This document shows, piece by piece, positions 43,146-50,986 of a stretch of 59,420 nt of DNA (within the stretch, counting starts at the first letter, position 1; each line of letters starts with the position of its first letter). Origin of the DNA: Nocardia neocaledoniensis (GTDB lineage: Bacteria > Actinomycetota > Actinomycetes > Mycobacteriales > Mycobacteriaceae). The notes below the pieces were generated by a model. It did no database searches. It had not been told where the DNA came from and worked only from the letters and a program-made list of their open reading frames with translations. The stretch is from assembly GCF_029868625.1 (NCBI RefSeq), contig NZ_JARWOJ010000417.1, positions 1 through 59,420 on the forward strand, given 5' to 3'. Made by a program: the position numbers and the translations under genes.

Positions 43146-44090
43146 TCAGGTCGACGAGCACCCGACCTGAGCGGCAGCTACCTCCGAGAGTTGTTCCACC
43201 GCAGCGGGTTCCAGGTAGGTGACCGGCTTGGCCGGGCCGCCGCAGCTGGCTTGGCGTGGCGGCGCCGCGACGGTGCGGACGGTGACGTGCCAGCGGCGGC
43301 CGTCGCGATGGGTGACGACAGCGGCACCGGCCAGGGTGGCGTCCTCGGCGGGCGCCGGGGCGGGAGTGACCGTGAGATCGTCGAGCGGCACGGGCGGGAG
43401 TTGTTCGCGCACAGCGACTTCGGCCACCTGCCGGATCGGGTCGTAGCACCCGCGGCCGCGCAGGCCGGTCATGGACACCTCGCCCTGCTCCGCGGCGGCG
43501 AGCAGGGCACGGGCGGCGGGCACGTCGACCCGCCCGTAGGTCAGGCCAGACGGGAGCAGGACCACGGCGGGCGCGAAGCGGTGGCCGCCGGTGTGGGTGG
43601 CCTCCCAGACCCGGCCGGGGTTGTCGGCGGCCAGGGCGGCGGCGATGGGGCGGCCGAGCAGCGCGCAGCACTGGTCGCGTTTGCCGTGCGCGCAGACCAG
43701 GACCACCGGATCGTCCACGCGCACACCGATTCCCGGTGCCGGTCCGTCGACGAGCCGCAGGTCGATGTCGAACAGTTCGCGCAGGTCGGTGATCTCGAAG
43801 CGCTCGCACCACGAGCCCTCGGGCCGGGAGGAGGCCAGCAGGACGGTGCGCTTCCCGGTGAACTCGTTGCGGCCGGGACGGCGGATCAGCGTGGGCCGCA
43901 CCTGGGCCGCCGTCGTCCGCGCGGCCAGTTCGGCGGTGATCTCCGGGCCGAGCACCTCGTCGGCGATCACGTCGCGGCCCCAGGCCCCGGGATGCTCGAC
44001 GCACAGCCAGCCGGGGGTGTGCACCGCGGTGCCGAGCATCGGCAGGTCGACGGCGGCCGCCGAGCAGCCCATGCCCTCGAACGGGTTCAT
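43146..44090 (-). CDS. Sucrase/ferredoxin-like family protein
   Basis: 314 residues with two thioredoxin-fold ferredoxin-like regions. The second contains CAHGKRDQCCALLGRP (about residues 153-168) followed by WEATHTGGHRFAPAVVLLPSG (about 182-202), the signature of this family. Cysteines at about 153 and 161-162, with histidines after them, could hold an iron-sulfur cluster as in 2Fe-2S thioredoxin-like ferredoxins. ATG at 44090 follows AAGGAG. Biological role unknown. It is downstream of imuB on the same strand but separated by 210 bases. Confidence 0.82.
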   Translation of the reverse strand: MNPFEGMGCSAAAVDLPMLGTAVHTPGWLCVEHPGAWGRDVIADEVLGPEITAELAARTTAAQVRPTLIRRPGRNEFTGKRTVLLASSRPEGSWCERFEITDLRELFDIDLRLVDGPAPGIGVRVDDPVVLVCAHGKRDQCCALLGRPIAAALAADNPGRVWEATHTGGHRFAPAVVLLPSGLTYGRVDVPAARALLAAAEQGEVSMTGLRGRGCYDPIRQVAEVAVREQLPPVPLDDLTVTPAPAPAEDATLAGAAVVTHRDGRRWHVTVRTVAAPPRQASCGGPAKPVTYLEPAAVEQLSEVAAAQVGCSST

Positions 44091-44123
44091 GACAGCTCCT
44101 TCCGCGACCGACCGTCCGGCCGA

Positions 44124-44191
44124 TCCGGAACAGGTGTCGTTTCACTGTAGAACCACGCGCGCGCGGTAGTAAGGGCACCCTCTGTTCCGGA
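44124..44191. promoter_or_regulatory. Long-spaced inverted repeat before the sucrase-like gene
   Basis: Perfect ten-base arms TCCGGAACAG (44124-44133) and CTGTTCCGGA (44182-44191) bracket 48 bases that should contain the promoter of the sucrase/ferredoxin-like gene. They may be two sites for a protein that loops the DNA, or a terminator for imuB. The rest of the 210-base gap (44091-44300) shows nothing else. Confidence 0.4.
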
Positions 44192-44300
44192 GTGTTCGAG
44201 TCGGGACACACCCGATCCACACCAGGCGTTTCGACCGGGGTGCGGCTCGAGCTGCACCGGGCGGGATCGAGCCGGTGTGGCGCGCCGCTCGGATGTCCGG

Positions 44301-45872
44301 CTACTCGTAGACACCTTCCGCGTGCCAGGAGTCGGCGTCGTAGACGAGCAGGACCACCCGGATCTCGGTGGGGGCGGCGTCGAGCTGGACCTGGGCGCGG
44401 GCGGCGGGGGCGGCGTGCTCGGGGCCGGCCCACCAGCGTTCGTCGACCGGCCACGGGCCCGCCCAGCCGAGCAGGGTCCATTGCCGTCGACCCCACCGCA
44501 GACGGACGGGGTCGGCGGTGAACAGGCCGCGTGCGGTGACCGCGACGGGGGCGCCGTCGGCGGCGGTCAGTTCGACGGTGGGACGGTGCAGGAGCAGCAG
44601 GGTCGGGGCGGGTTCGGGCAGGCGGCCCGGCCAGGGCTGGGCGGGGTCGGCGGCGGGGGTGAGTTCGTCGCCCAGGGCGATCATGGTGATGCGTTCGGCG
44701 GGACCGCGCCCGCCGCTGAGCACCCCCACCCGCACCGCCTCGCCGCCGAGCAGGCCCTGCACCCGGACCAGGGCGCGGCGGGCCCGCTCGGTCTCCTCGC
44801 CCTCCCCGCCCCACAGGCCGAGCTGGAGCGCGCCCGCGGCGACCACCTCCACCGGTTCCAGGCGCAACGCGACGATCGGCGCGGTGGGACGGTCGCGGTG
44901 GGTGAGCCAGCCGTCGAGCTGCCAGCGGATGCGGTCGGCGGTATCGGGTGGGGTGAGCGGACGGGCGCAGCGCCAGATGCGCGAGAGCTCCTCGCCCGCC
45001 TCGGTGCGCGCGGTGACGGCCAGCCGGGTGCAGGCGACACCGGCGGCGGTGAGGGCCGTGTGCAGCCGGGTGGCCAGGGCGCGACCGGCGAAGGCGGCCG
45101 CGTCGACCCGGTCGATCGGCGGATCGCAGTCCAGGTCGACGGCCAGTTCCGGCGCCACCTGCCGGGCCGAGGGCGGACGTTCCGGCAGGGCACGGGCCAG
45201 GCGATGGGCCAGCACGGCGTCGGCGCCGAACCGCGAGGCGACCTCGGTGGGGGTGAGCCCGGCGAAATCACCGACGCGACGTAAACCCAAGCGGTGCAAC
45301 AGGTCCACCAGGTCGGCTCGCTCGGGCGGGGCCAGTGCCGGTTCGGCGGCCAGCTCGGCCACCGGCAGCGGCGCCAGATAGTTCGCGCCCTCACCCGGCC
45401 GCACGATCGCGGCGCGCCGGGCCGCCAGCACCGCCGTGGACATGGCGTCGGCGATGCCGATCTGCGCTTCGGCGCCCGCCACCGCGACGGCATCGATGAG
45501 ACGCACCGCCGCCGCTTCCTCCGAGCCGAAGAAGCGGGTGGCGCCGCGGGTACCGAGGACGAGCAGCCCTGGCCGCAAGACCTCGACGCCGGGGACGGTC
45601 GCGTCGACGGCACCGACGACCGGCTCGAACAGCCTGGCATCACGGTCCGGATCGTCCTGGGCGACAAGCAGATCAGGGCACCTCGCCTGCGCTTCCCGTC
45701 GATTCAGCCCGACCCGCACGCCCTCGAGACGGGCGAGTGCCGAACACGACACCACCCGGCTCCCCCGCAGTACCGCCACCGGACGATCCGTCGCCACCCC
45801 GGCCGCCGCGGCCGCCGCCACCGCGGGCCAGTCCGGACACAGCAGCGCCAGTACACGTTCCGCGCGCGTCAT
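44301..45872 (-). CDS. imuB: Y-family polymerase-like mutasome protein ImuB
   Basis: 523 residues of the ImuB group: Y-family fold without a complete set of catalytic acidic residues, acting as hub linking DnaE2, ImuA and the beta clamp. It starts ALLCPDWPAVAAAAAAG; the helix-hairpin-helix region is LLHRLGLRRVGDFAGLTPTEV (about 213-233) and the little-finger domain follows with LDCDPPIDRVDAAAFAGRAL. ATG at 45872 overlaps the stop of a small upstream ORF (TGATG). A 65-base stretch covering its start is duplicated 104 bases upstream. Confidence 0.92.
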   Translation of the reverse strand: MTRAERVLALLCPDWPAVAAAAAAGVATDRPVAVLRGSRVVSCSALARLEGVRVGLNRREAQARCPDLLVAQDDPDRDARLFEPVVGAVDATVPGVEVLRPGLLVLGTRGATRFFGSEEAAAVRLIDAVAVAGAEAQIGIADAMSTAVLAARRAAIVRPGEGANYLAPLPVAELAAEPALAPPERADLVDLLHRLGLRRVGDFAGLTPTEVASRFGADAVLAHRLARALPERPPSARQVAPELAVDLDCDPPIDRVDAAAFAGRALATRLHTALTAAGVACTRLAVTARTEAGEELSRIWRCARPLTPPDTADRIRWQLDGWLTHRDRPTAPIVALRLEPVEVVAAGALQLGLWGGEGEETERARRALVRVQGLLGGEAVRVGVLSGGRGPAERITMIALGDELTPAADPAQPWPGRLPEPAPTLLLLHRPTVELTAADGAPVAVTARGLFTADPVRLRWGRRQWTLLGWAGPWPVDERWWAGPEHAAPAARAQVQLDAAPTEIRVVLLVYDADSWHAEGVYE

Positions 45873-45985
45873 CACGACACCTCCGAGTGCGCCGCCACCG
45901 GCGACGCCGCGGTCACCCCCGCCACCGCGGACCGATCCGAACACAACAGCGCCAGCACCCGCTCCGCGCGCGTCATCACGACACC
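45817..45985 (-). repeat. Tandem duplication of the imuB 5' end
   Basis: Bases 45817-45881 and 45921-45985 match at 57 of 65 positions with a period of 104 bases. Each copy contains GTGTCGTGATG and the first codons of imuB. In the first twelve codons all four differences are synonymous (GAG/GAA, CGG/CGT, GTG/GTA, TTG/CTG). Confidence 0.9.
45872..45976 (-). CDS. 34-codon ORF duplicating the ImuB N-terminus
   Basis: Starts ATG at 45976 and encodes MTRAERVLALLC, identical to residues 1-12 of ImuB, then diverges and ends HSEVS with TGA overlapping the imuB ATG (TGATG). It is produced by the 104-base duplication. The preserved peptide with only synonymous changes suggests it is translated, perhaps to couple ribosomes into imuB. 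It could also be a neutral relic. Confidence 0.5.
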   Translation of the reverse strand: MTRAERVLALLCSDRSAVAGVTAASPVAAHSEVS

Positions 45986-46251
45986 CCTGGCGCGCGACCA
46001 CCGAACGTGTCGCAGACATCCACAACTGCGGACCAGCCCGGAACCCTCAGTGCCCGTCTATATTCCGCGCGGATCATCGCCCGCCGCCACACCGGGGTCT
46101 GCCATCGTCGAACGGAGACTGCCCGTCCCGACCGGGCCTCGGTCAGAGCAGGCGCGGCTCGGACGCGCGCGTCGACGCCCGAGGTCGGCCTCGGCTCGGT
46201 GCCCGGCGCCATCGAGCCGGTCGCCCAGGCCACGGACCGCCTGCCCGTCAC
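45976..46251 (-). CDS. 91-codon ORF linking imuA to imuB
   Basis: GTG at 46251 overlaps the imuA TGA (GTGA), and its own TGA overlaps the ATG of the 34-codon ORF (TGATG). The predicted product is Arg/Ala-rich (for example RYWQT-like stretches are absent but AEYRRALRVPG and RRWQTPVWRRAM occur) with no family I recognise. It may be a real coupled gene or just an inserted spacer that kept the reading chain intact; codon use is not strongly gene-like. Confidence 0.35.
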   Translation of the reverse strand: MTGRRSVAWATGSMAPGTEPRPTSGVDARVRAAPALTEARSGRAVSVRRWQTPVWRRAMIRAEYRRALRVPGWSAVVDVCDTFGGRAPGVS

Positions 46252-47012
46252 GACACCGCCTCCCTGAGTTCGCGTACCTCCGCCGAGCGCGAAACCGGTT
46301 CGCGCGCGAGCCATTCCGTACGACCCGCCGCGGCGCACAGGTCCATCCGGCCGTGTCGCGGCGGGCCCGCCTTCGCGCTGACCCGCACGTCGAGGCAGAC
46401 CGAGCGCAGGCGGCCGCGGCCGGGACCGAGACCGTCGTACCCGGTGACGCGGGTGTCCAGCCGCAGCGCCGGATCGGCCCAGGCGCCGCCCGCGACGACC
46501 AGGGTGGCGCCGCGGTTGCGAGCCCTGGCGGCCAGGACACGGCAGCGGGCGGGCGGGACGGCACGCCCGGCGAGACCGAGGACCACCAGATCGAGTCCGT
46601 CGAGCAGGACGGCGGCCACTTCGGCCGGATCGGGGCCGGGATCGGCGATCACCGCCAGCCGGGACAGCTGCGCGCCCATCTCGGCGGCGGCCAGCAAACC
46701 GAGCCGGGGCAGGCCGACCACCGCGGCGTACCCACCGTCGCCGGTCACCGCGGCCAGCAACCCGGAGAGCAGTGAATGCGCACCGGAGTAGGCGACCACC
46801 GCGCCTTTGGGCAGTCCGCCATCGGGCAACAGGTCGGCGAGCGGGGCGGGTACCGGCAGCAGATCGCGGCTCAGTGGCTGCTCACCGGGCATGTGCCGGG
46901 TGGCGCTCGTGCGGTGGCCCTGCACCGCTGCCATGCGGCGGCGCAGGTCGTCGAGCGTGTCTTCCCGCGCGGCGACCTCGGGTGAGGACGCATCCGAACC
47001 CATCAACACCAC
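46248..47012 (-). CDS. imuA: Mutasome accessory protein ImuA
   Basis: About 254 residues of the actinobacterial ImuA' type, a RecA-fold-related protein that works with ImuB and DnaE2 in damage-induced mutagenesis. GGLPKGAVVAYSGAHSLLSGLLAAV (about residues 64-88) is the degenerate P-loop region, followed by strands such as LDLVVLGLAG. GTG at 47012 or ATG at 47003. A LexA box lies 77 bases before the GTG. Its TGA overlaps the next ORF, beginning a coupled chain to imuB. Confidence 0.85.
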   Translation of the reverse strand: MVLMGSDASSPEVAAREDTLDDLRRRMAAVQGHRTSATRHMPGEQPLSRDLLPVPAPLADLLPDGGLPKGAVVAYSGAHSLLSGLLAAVTGDGGYAAVVGLPRLGLLAAAEMGAQLSRLAVIADPGPDPAEVAAVLLDGLDLVVLGLAGRAVPPARCRVLAARARNRGATLVVAGGAWADPALRLDTRVTGYDGLGPGRGRLRSVCLDVRVSAKAGPPRHGRMDLCAAAGRTEWLAREPVSRSAEVRELREAVS

Positions 47013-47088
47013 CCACTTCCCGATGGACCCGCGTGCGGAGACCGCTCAGCACCGCCGACCGCAGCACCATTCCAGCTATCGATCGTAT

Positions 47089-47104
47089 TCGAATATACGT
47101 TCGA
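47089..47104. promoter_or_regulatory. LexA (SOS) box before imuA
   Basis: TCGAATATACGTTCGA has the two TCGAA/TTCGA half-sites of the actinobacterial SOS palindrome with changes only in the centre. It is upstream of imuA and 109 bases before the divergent kinase gene. Confidence 0.75.
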
Positions 47105-47212
47105 TAGCGACCAGCGTGACACCCACCCCTCCCCCGTGTCCACCGCGGGGGCCTTATACCCGCGCGCCGTGATACCGGCCAGTCATCGGCATATTCGGCT
47201 ACCCTCGCACCC

Positions 47213-48340
47213 GTGACCGAACGTGCTCGTCCCCATATCGGCCCCGACTACCTCGTCGCGGGTCGCTACCGCCTTCAGTCGAAACTGGGCGGCGGTGGCA
47301 TGGGCGCGGTCTGGCTCGCGACCGACCGGCTGCTGAACCGGGACGTCGCCATCAAGCAGGTGCTCTCCACGGCCGGATTGAGCGAGGCCGAGGCCGAGGC
47401 GATCCGCAGCAGCATCGTGCACGAGGGCCGGGTGGCGGCCAAGCTGTCGCACGAGCACGCCATCGCCGTCTACGACGTGGTGCTCGAGGCGGGCGAGCCG
47501 TGGCTCGTCATGGAGCACTTACCCTCGCGCAGCGTGGCCAAGGCGCTGTCGATGGTCGACACGCTGCCCGCGGTGGAGGTCGCCCAGATCGGCGCGCAGG
47601 TGGCCGACGCGCTCGCCGCCGCGCACGCCGCGGGCATCGTGCACCGCGACATCAAGCCGGGCAACATCCTCGTCGCCGACCGCGGCCCCGATCTCGGCAA
47701 GGCCAAGCTCAGCGACTTCGGCATCTCCCGCGGCGCCGGCGACACCCACGGCGAGGACCCCGAGGGCACCATCACCGGTACCCCCGCCTACCTGCCGCCC
47801 GAGGTCGCCCGCGGCGCGAGGCCCACCGAGGCCAGCGACGTGTTCTCCCTGGGCGCCACGCTCTACACCATGCTGGAGGGCCAGCCGCCGTTCGGTTTCG
47901 ACAGCGACGAGAACGACGTCGTCACCAAGGCCGCGATGGGCCAGATCATCCCGCCCAGCCGCACCGGCATCCTCACCCAGCCGCTGCTGCACATGCTCGA
48001 ACCCGCGCCGCAGCGCCGCCCGAGCATGGCCCAGGCGCGCGACGAGATCCTCACCGCCGCCTTCGGTCCCGGAACCGCCGCCTACATCCTCGGCGTGCCG
48101 CTGCGCACCGAGGACGGCACCATCCCGTCCTGGGCCGCCCGCAACGGGGCCAGCGGCCTGCGCAGCCCGCACTCCGCGCCGCTGCCGCGTCCCCAGCGCG
48201 CGCCCGTCGCCGCACCGGCCGCGGCGCCGCGCGCCGGCAGCTTCCTGGACAACCTGCCCAACGGCGCGCCGCTGGCCATCGGCGCGGGCGTGCTGATCGG
48301 GCTGGTCATCCTCATCGCGATCATCATCGCGGTGATGTAG
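47213..48340 (+). CDS. Membrane-anchored serine/threonine protein kinase
   Basis: 375 residues with an N-terminal Hanks-type kinase domain (about 18-280). Gly-rich loop LGGGGMGAVW (25-34), catalytic Lys in VAIKQV (about 48), HRDIKPGN (about 144-151) and DFGIS (about 166-170) are all intact, so it should be active. A Pro/Ala-rich juxtamembrane section leads to one C-terminal TM helix (about 351-374) with almost no extracellular part, so it lacks a sensor domain. The GTG start may be leaderless: a -10-like TACCCT ends seven bases upstream. Confidence 0.92.
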   Translation: MTERARPHIGPDYLVAGRYRLQSKLGGGGMGAVWLATDRLLNRDVAIKQVLSTAGLSEAEAEAIRSSIVHEGRVAAKLSHEHAIAVYDVVLEAGEPWLVMEHLPSRSVAKALSMVDTLPAVEVAQIGAQVADALAAAHAAGIVHRDIKPGNILVADRGPDLGKAKLSDFGISRGAGDTHGEDPEGTITGTPAYLPPEVARGARPTEASDVFSLGATLYTMLEGQPPFGFDSDENDVVTKAAMGQIIPPSRTGILTQPLLHMLEPAPQRRPSMAQARDEILTAAFGPGTAAYILGVPLRTEDGTIPSWAARNGASGLRSPHSAPLPRPQRAPVAAPAAAPRAGSFLDNLPNGAPLAIGAGVLIGLVILIAIIIAVM

Positions 48341-48982
48341 CTACTCGATGCGGCGGCGGTGGGCCCAGCGCGTCAACGCGTTCCGGTTCGACTGCTGGGT
48401 CTTGCGCAGCACATTGGAGGCGTGCGTCTCCACCGTCTTCACCGAGATGAACAGGGTCTCGGCGATCTCGCGATAGGTGTAGCCGCGCGCGAGCAAACGC
48501 AGCACCTCGAGTTCGCGGGGCGTGAGCGAATCGAGTTCGGGATCGAGCGGCGGCTCCGGGACCGGCGAGCGGCCGGTGAACGAGTCGAGCACGAAACCGG
48601 CAAGGCGCGGGCTGAAGACGGCGTCGCCGCCGGCCACCCGGCGGATACCGTCGGCCAGTTCGGCGCCGGAGATCGTCTTGGTGACGTACCCGCGCGCACC
48701 CGCCCTGATCACCGCGATCACGTCCTCGGCGGCATCGGAGACACTCAGCGCCAGGCACACCGGGCCCTCCGCGATGCCGGTCAGCACCGCGACGCCGCCG
48801 CCGTCGGGCATGTGCACATCCAGCAGCACCACATCGGGGCGCGCGGCATCGATCCCGGCCACCGCCTCGGCCACGCCGCCCGCCTCGCCGACGACCTCCA
48901 TATCGGTCTCGCGGCTCAGCTCGGCGCGCACGCCCGAGCGGAACACGGCGTGATCGTCGACCAGGAACACCCGAACACTCAC
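48341..48982 (-). CDS. NarL/LuxR-type response regulator
   Basis: 213 residues: receiver domain (1-115) with acidic DD at 9-10, phosphoacceptor Asp in VVLLDVHMPDGG (about 55) and Lys in YVTKTI. A LuxR HTH follows (about 150-205, LTPRELEVLRLLARGYTYREIAETLFIS region). GTG at 48982 with GAGGAG upstream. Partner of the histidine kinase encoded 93 bases upstream on the same strand. Confidence 0.93.
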   Translation of the reverse strand: MSVRVFLVDDHAVFRSGVRAELSRETDMEVVGEAGGVAEAVAGIDAARPDVVLLDVHMPDGGGVAVLTGIAEGPVCLALSVSDAAEDVIAVIRAGARGYVTKTISGAELADGIRRVAGGDAVFSPRLAGFVLDSFTGRSPVPEPPLDPELDSLTPRELEVLRLLARGYTYREIAETLFISVKTVETHASNVLRKTQQSNRNALTRWAHRRRIE

Positions 48983-49075
48983 TGACAGCTCTCCTCATCC
49001 CACCGTGCGATCGGCTCGGTTCATCGGTACCACAGCGCACCACTCCGCCGCCGATCCCGGCGCGGAATCGGGCGC

Positions 49076-50881
49076 TCAGTCGCTGGTGCGCTCCTCGGCC
49101 GCGGACCGGGCCGTGGCCGACCGGTGCGCCGCCGCGCGGTCCGCTTCGGACCGGCCGGGTACGGCGCCGACAGCACCCGCCCCCGGGTCGCGGGCCGGTA
49201 CAGCGGCGTCGGGCCCGGCGACCGGCCTCGTCACGGCGGTACCGGAATCGCGAGCCGGGGTGGGCTCGGCGGTACCGGAATCGGTGTCCGGGGCGGGCTC
49301 GGCGGTGCCGGAGTCGGTGCGCGGCATCACGATCCGTACCTCGGTGCCGCGACCGATGGTGGAGTCGATCTCGGCGGTGCCGCCGCGGCGTTCGACCCTG
49401 GCGCGGATGGACTTCGCGATGCCGCGCCGGTCGTCGGCCACGGCGGTGATGTCGAAGCCGGCGCCGCGGTCGCGGACGAAGATGCTCACCTGGTGCGGCT
49501 CGGCCTCGGCGAACAGATCGATCTCGGGGACGTCGGCGTGCTTGGCGGCGTTCACCAGCGCCTCGCGGGTGGCGCCGAGCAGGGCGGTGAAATGCTCCTT
49601 CGGCAGGCCCGCGCCGGTATCGCCGGGATCCATCGCGACATCGCCGACGGTCACCGGGGTGACCTTCACCCCGTGCTGGTCCTCCACCTCACCCGCGATC
49701 ATGCGCAGGGCGGTGGCCAAGCTGGAATGGGCCGGCGCGGTGTCGTCGAAGAGCCATTTGCGCAGTTCGCGTTCCTGGCTGCGGGCCAGGCGCAACACTT
49801 CCTGCGGGTCCTCGGCCTGGCGCTGGATCAGGGCCAGCGTCTGCAGCACCGAATCGTGCAGGTGCGAGGCGATCTCCTCGCGTTCCTCGTTGCGGATGCG
49901 GGCGCCGCGCTCGGCATTGAGCGCGCGGACCATGCGCAGCCACAGCGGCACCGTCAGCAGCCCGGCGCCGATCAGGGTGACCGCCACCGCGATCAGCGCC
50001 GACCCGAGCGAACTCAGGTCGATCCTGGCCAGCACCACCACACCGAGGCCGAACACGATCAGCGTCGCCCCGGCCACGATCCGCGACCAGGTGATCACCG
50101 ACGGCCGCGCGGGCAACCCGAACAGGGCGCGCGGGCCCGGCGCGGCGACGTCGTACTCCCGCCACACCAGCGCGGCGCCGACCGCGATCACCACGATCGG
50201 CGCGATCACCCGTGCCGCGGTGCCCTGGAACAGCCAGCCCACCGTCGCGGTGAGACCGAGCCCGAGCAGGGCGAGGCCGATGGCCTGCCTGCGCTCGTCG
50301 CCGGTCGGTTTCGTCGCGTCACCGCCCGCGGGGGTAAAGATCCACAGCAGCCCGTAGGCGACCAGACCGGCGCCCATCAGCGCGGACAGCAACACGAACG
50401 CCATCCGCACCTTGAACACGTCGACGCCCAGATGATCGGCCAGCCCGCCCGCGACGCCGCCGACGACCCGTCCGCCGGTCCGCCGGACCAGCCGCCGGGT
50501 CTCCGACAGCGGCGCGCCGATCGGCTCCGGCCCCGGCGCGGGCAGCATCGGCCGGTAGCCGCGCGGGACGCCGTAGCCCGCGGGCGCTCCCTGATACGGC
50601 TGCATGGAGCGATAGGACTGCGGCGGGAGGTAAGGCTGCGGCGCACCGTAGACGGCGTTCCCGCCGCCGAAGGTCCGAGCCACGAATCGCTGCGGGCCGC
50701 GCGGCCGGTGCCCGCCACGCGGATTCGCCGCGGCGCCGGGGCCGGACCCCGCGACGCCCTGCGGCGGGAAACCCGGGTTCCGCGCGCCGTCGAACCCGGG
50801 ACCTGTTCCTCGGGCGACGTAGCCGTTCGGCACGGCGCCACGATCAGGTGCGGCGGCGCGGGCGGGAACAGACGGATCCAT
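49076..50881 (-). CDS. PspC-domain sensor histidine kinase
   Basis: 601 residues. A Gly/Pro/Arg-rich N-terminus (1-115) precedes a PspC domain (about 125-185, RTGGRVVGGVAGGLADHLGVD). Four or five further TM segments (about 200-320) follow, then a HisKA_3 dimerisation helix with the phospho-His in ASHLHDSVLQTLALIQ (about 345) and a HATPase_c domain ending near RGTEVRIVMP. The C-terminal 90 residues are disordered, with DSGTAEP repeats. PspC kinases are linked to envelope stress. ATG at 50881; the ribosome binding site is poorly placed. Confidence 0.88.
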   Translation of the reverse strand: MDPSVPARAAAPDRGAVPNGYVARGTGPGFDGARNPGFPPQGVAGSGPGAAANPRGGHRPRGPQRFVARTFGGGNAVYGAPQPYLPPQSYRSMQPYQGAPAGYGVPRGYRPMLPAPGPEPIGAPLSETRRLVRRTGGRVVGGVAGGLADHLGVDVFKVRMAFVLLSALMGAGLVAYGLLWIFTPAGGDATKPTGDERRQAIGLALLGLGLTATVGWLFQGTAARVIAPIVVIAVGAALVWREYDVAAPGPRALFGLPARPSVITWSRIVAGATLIVFGLGVVVLARIDLSSLGSALIAVAVTLIGAGLLTVPLWLRMVRALNAERGARIRNEEREEIASHLHDSVLQTLALIQRQAEDPQEVLRLARSQERELRKWLFDDTAPAHSSLATALRMIAGEVEDQHGVKVTPVTVGDVAMDPGDTGAGLPKEHFTALLGATREALVNAAKHADVPEIDLFAEAEPHQVSIFVRDRGAGFDITAVADDRRGIAKSIRARVERRGGTAEIDSTIGRGTEVRIVMPRTDSGTAEPAPDTDSGTAEPTPARDSGTAVTRPVAGPDAAVPARDPGAGAVGAVPGRSEADRAAAHRSATARSAAEERTSD

Positions 50882-50986
50882 CCTTCGATAGTGGCACGCC
50901 CCGCCGAGCACCGGCATCGGGAATCTCCCTGATCTTGCCGCTTTCCGCGCTCGGGGGGACGCGTAGGCTGAGCAGGTGAAGCAACT

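Noticed and set aside
46252..46338. Upstream extension of the 91-codon ORF into imuA
   Set aside because: It would overlap imuA in another frame with no start signal; the GTGA overlap at the imuA stop is the better start.
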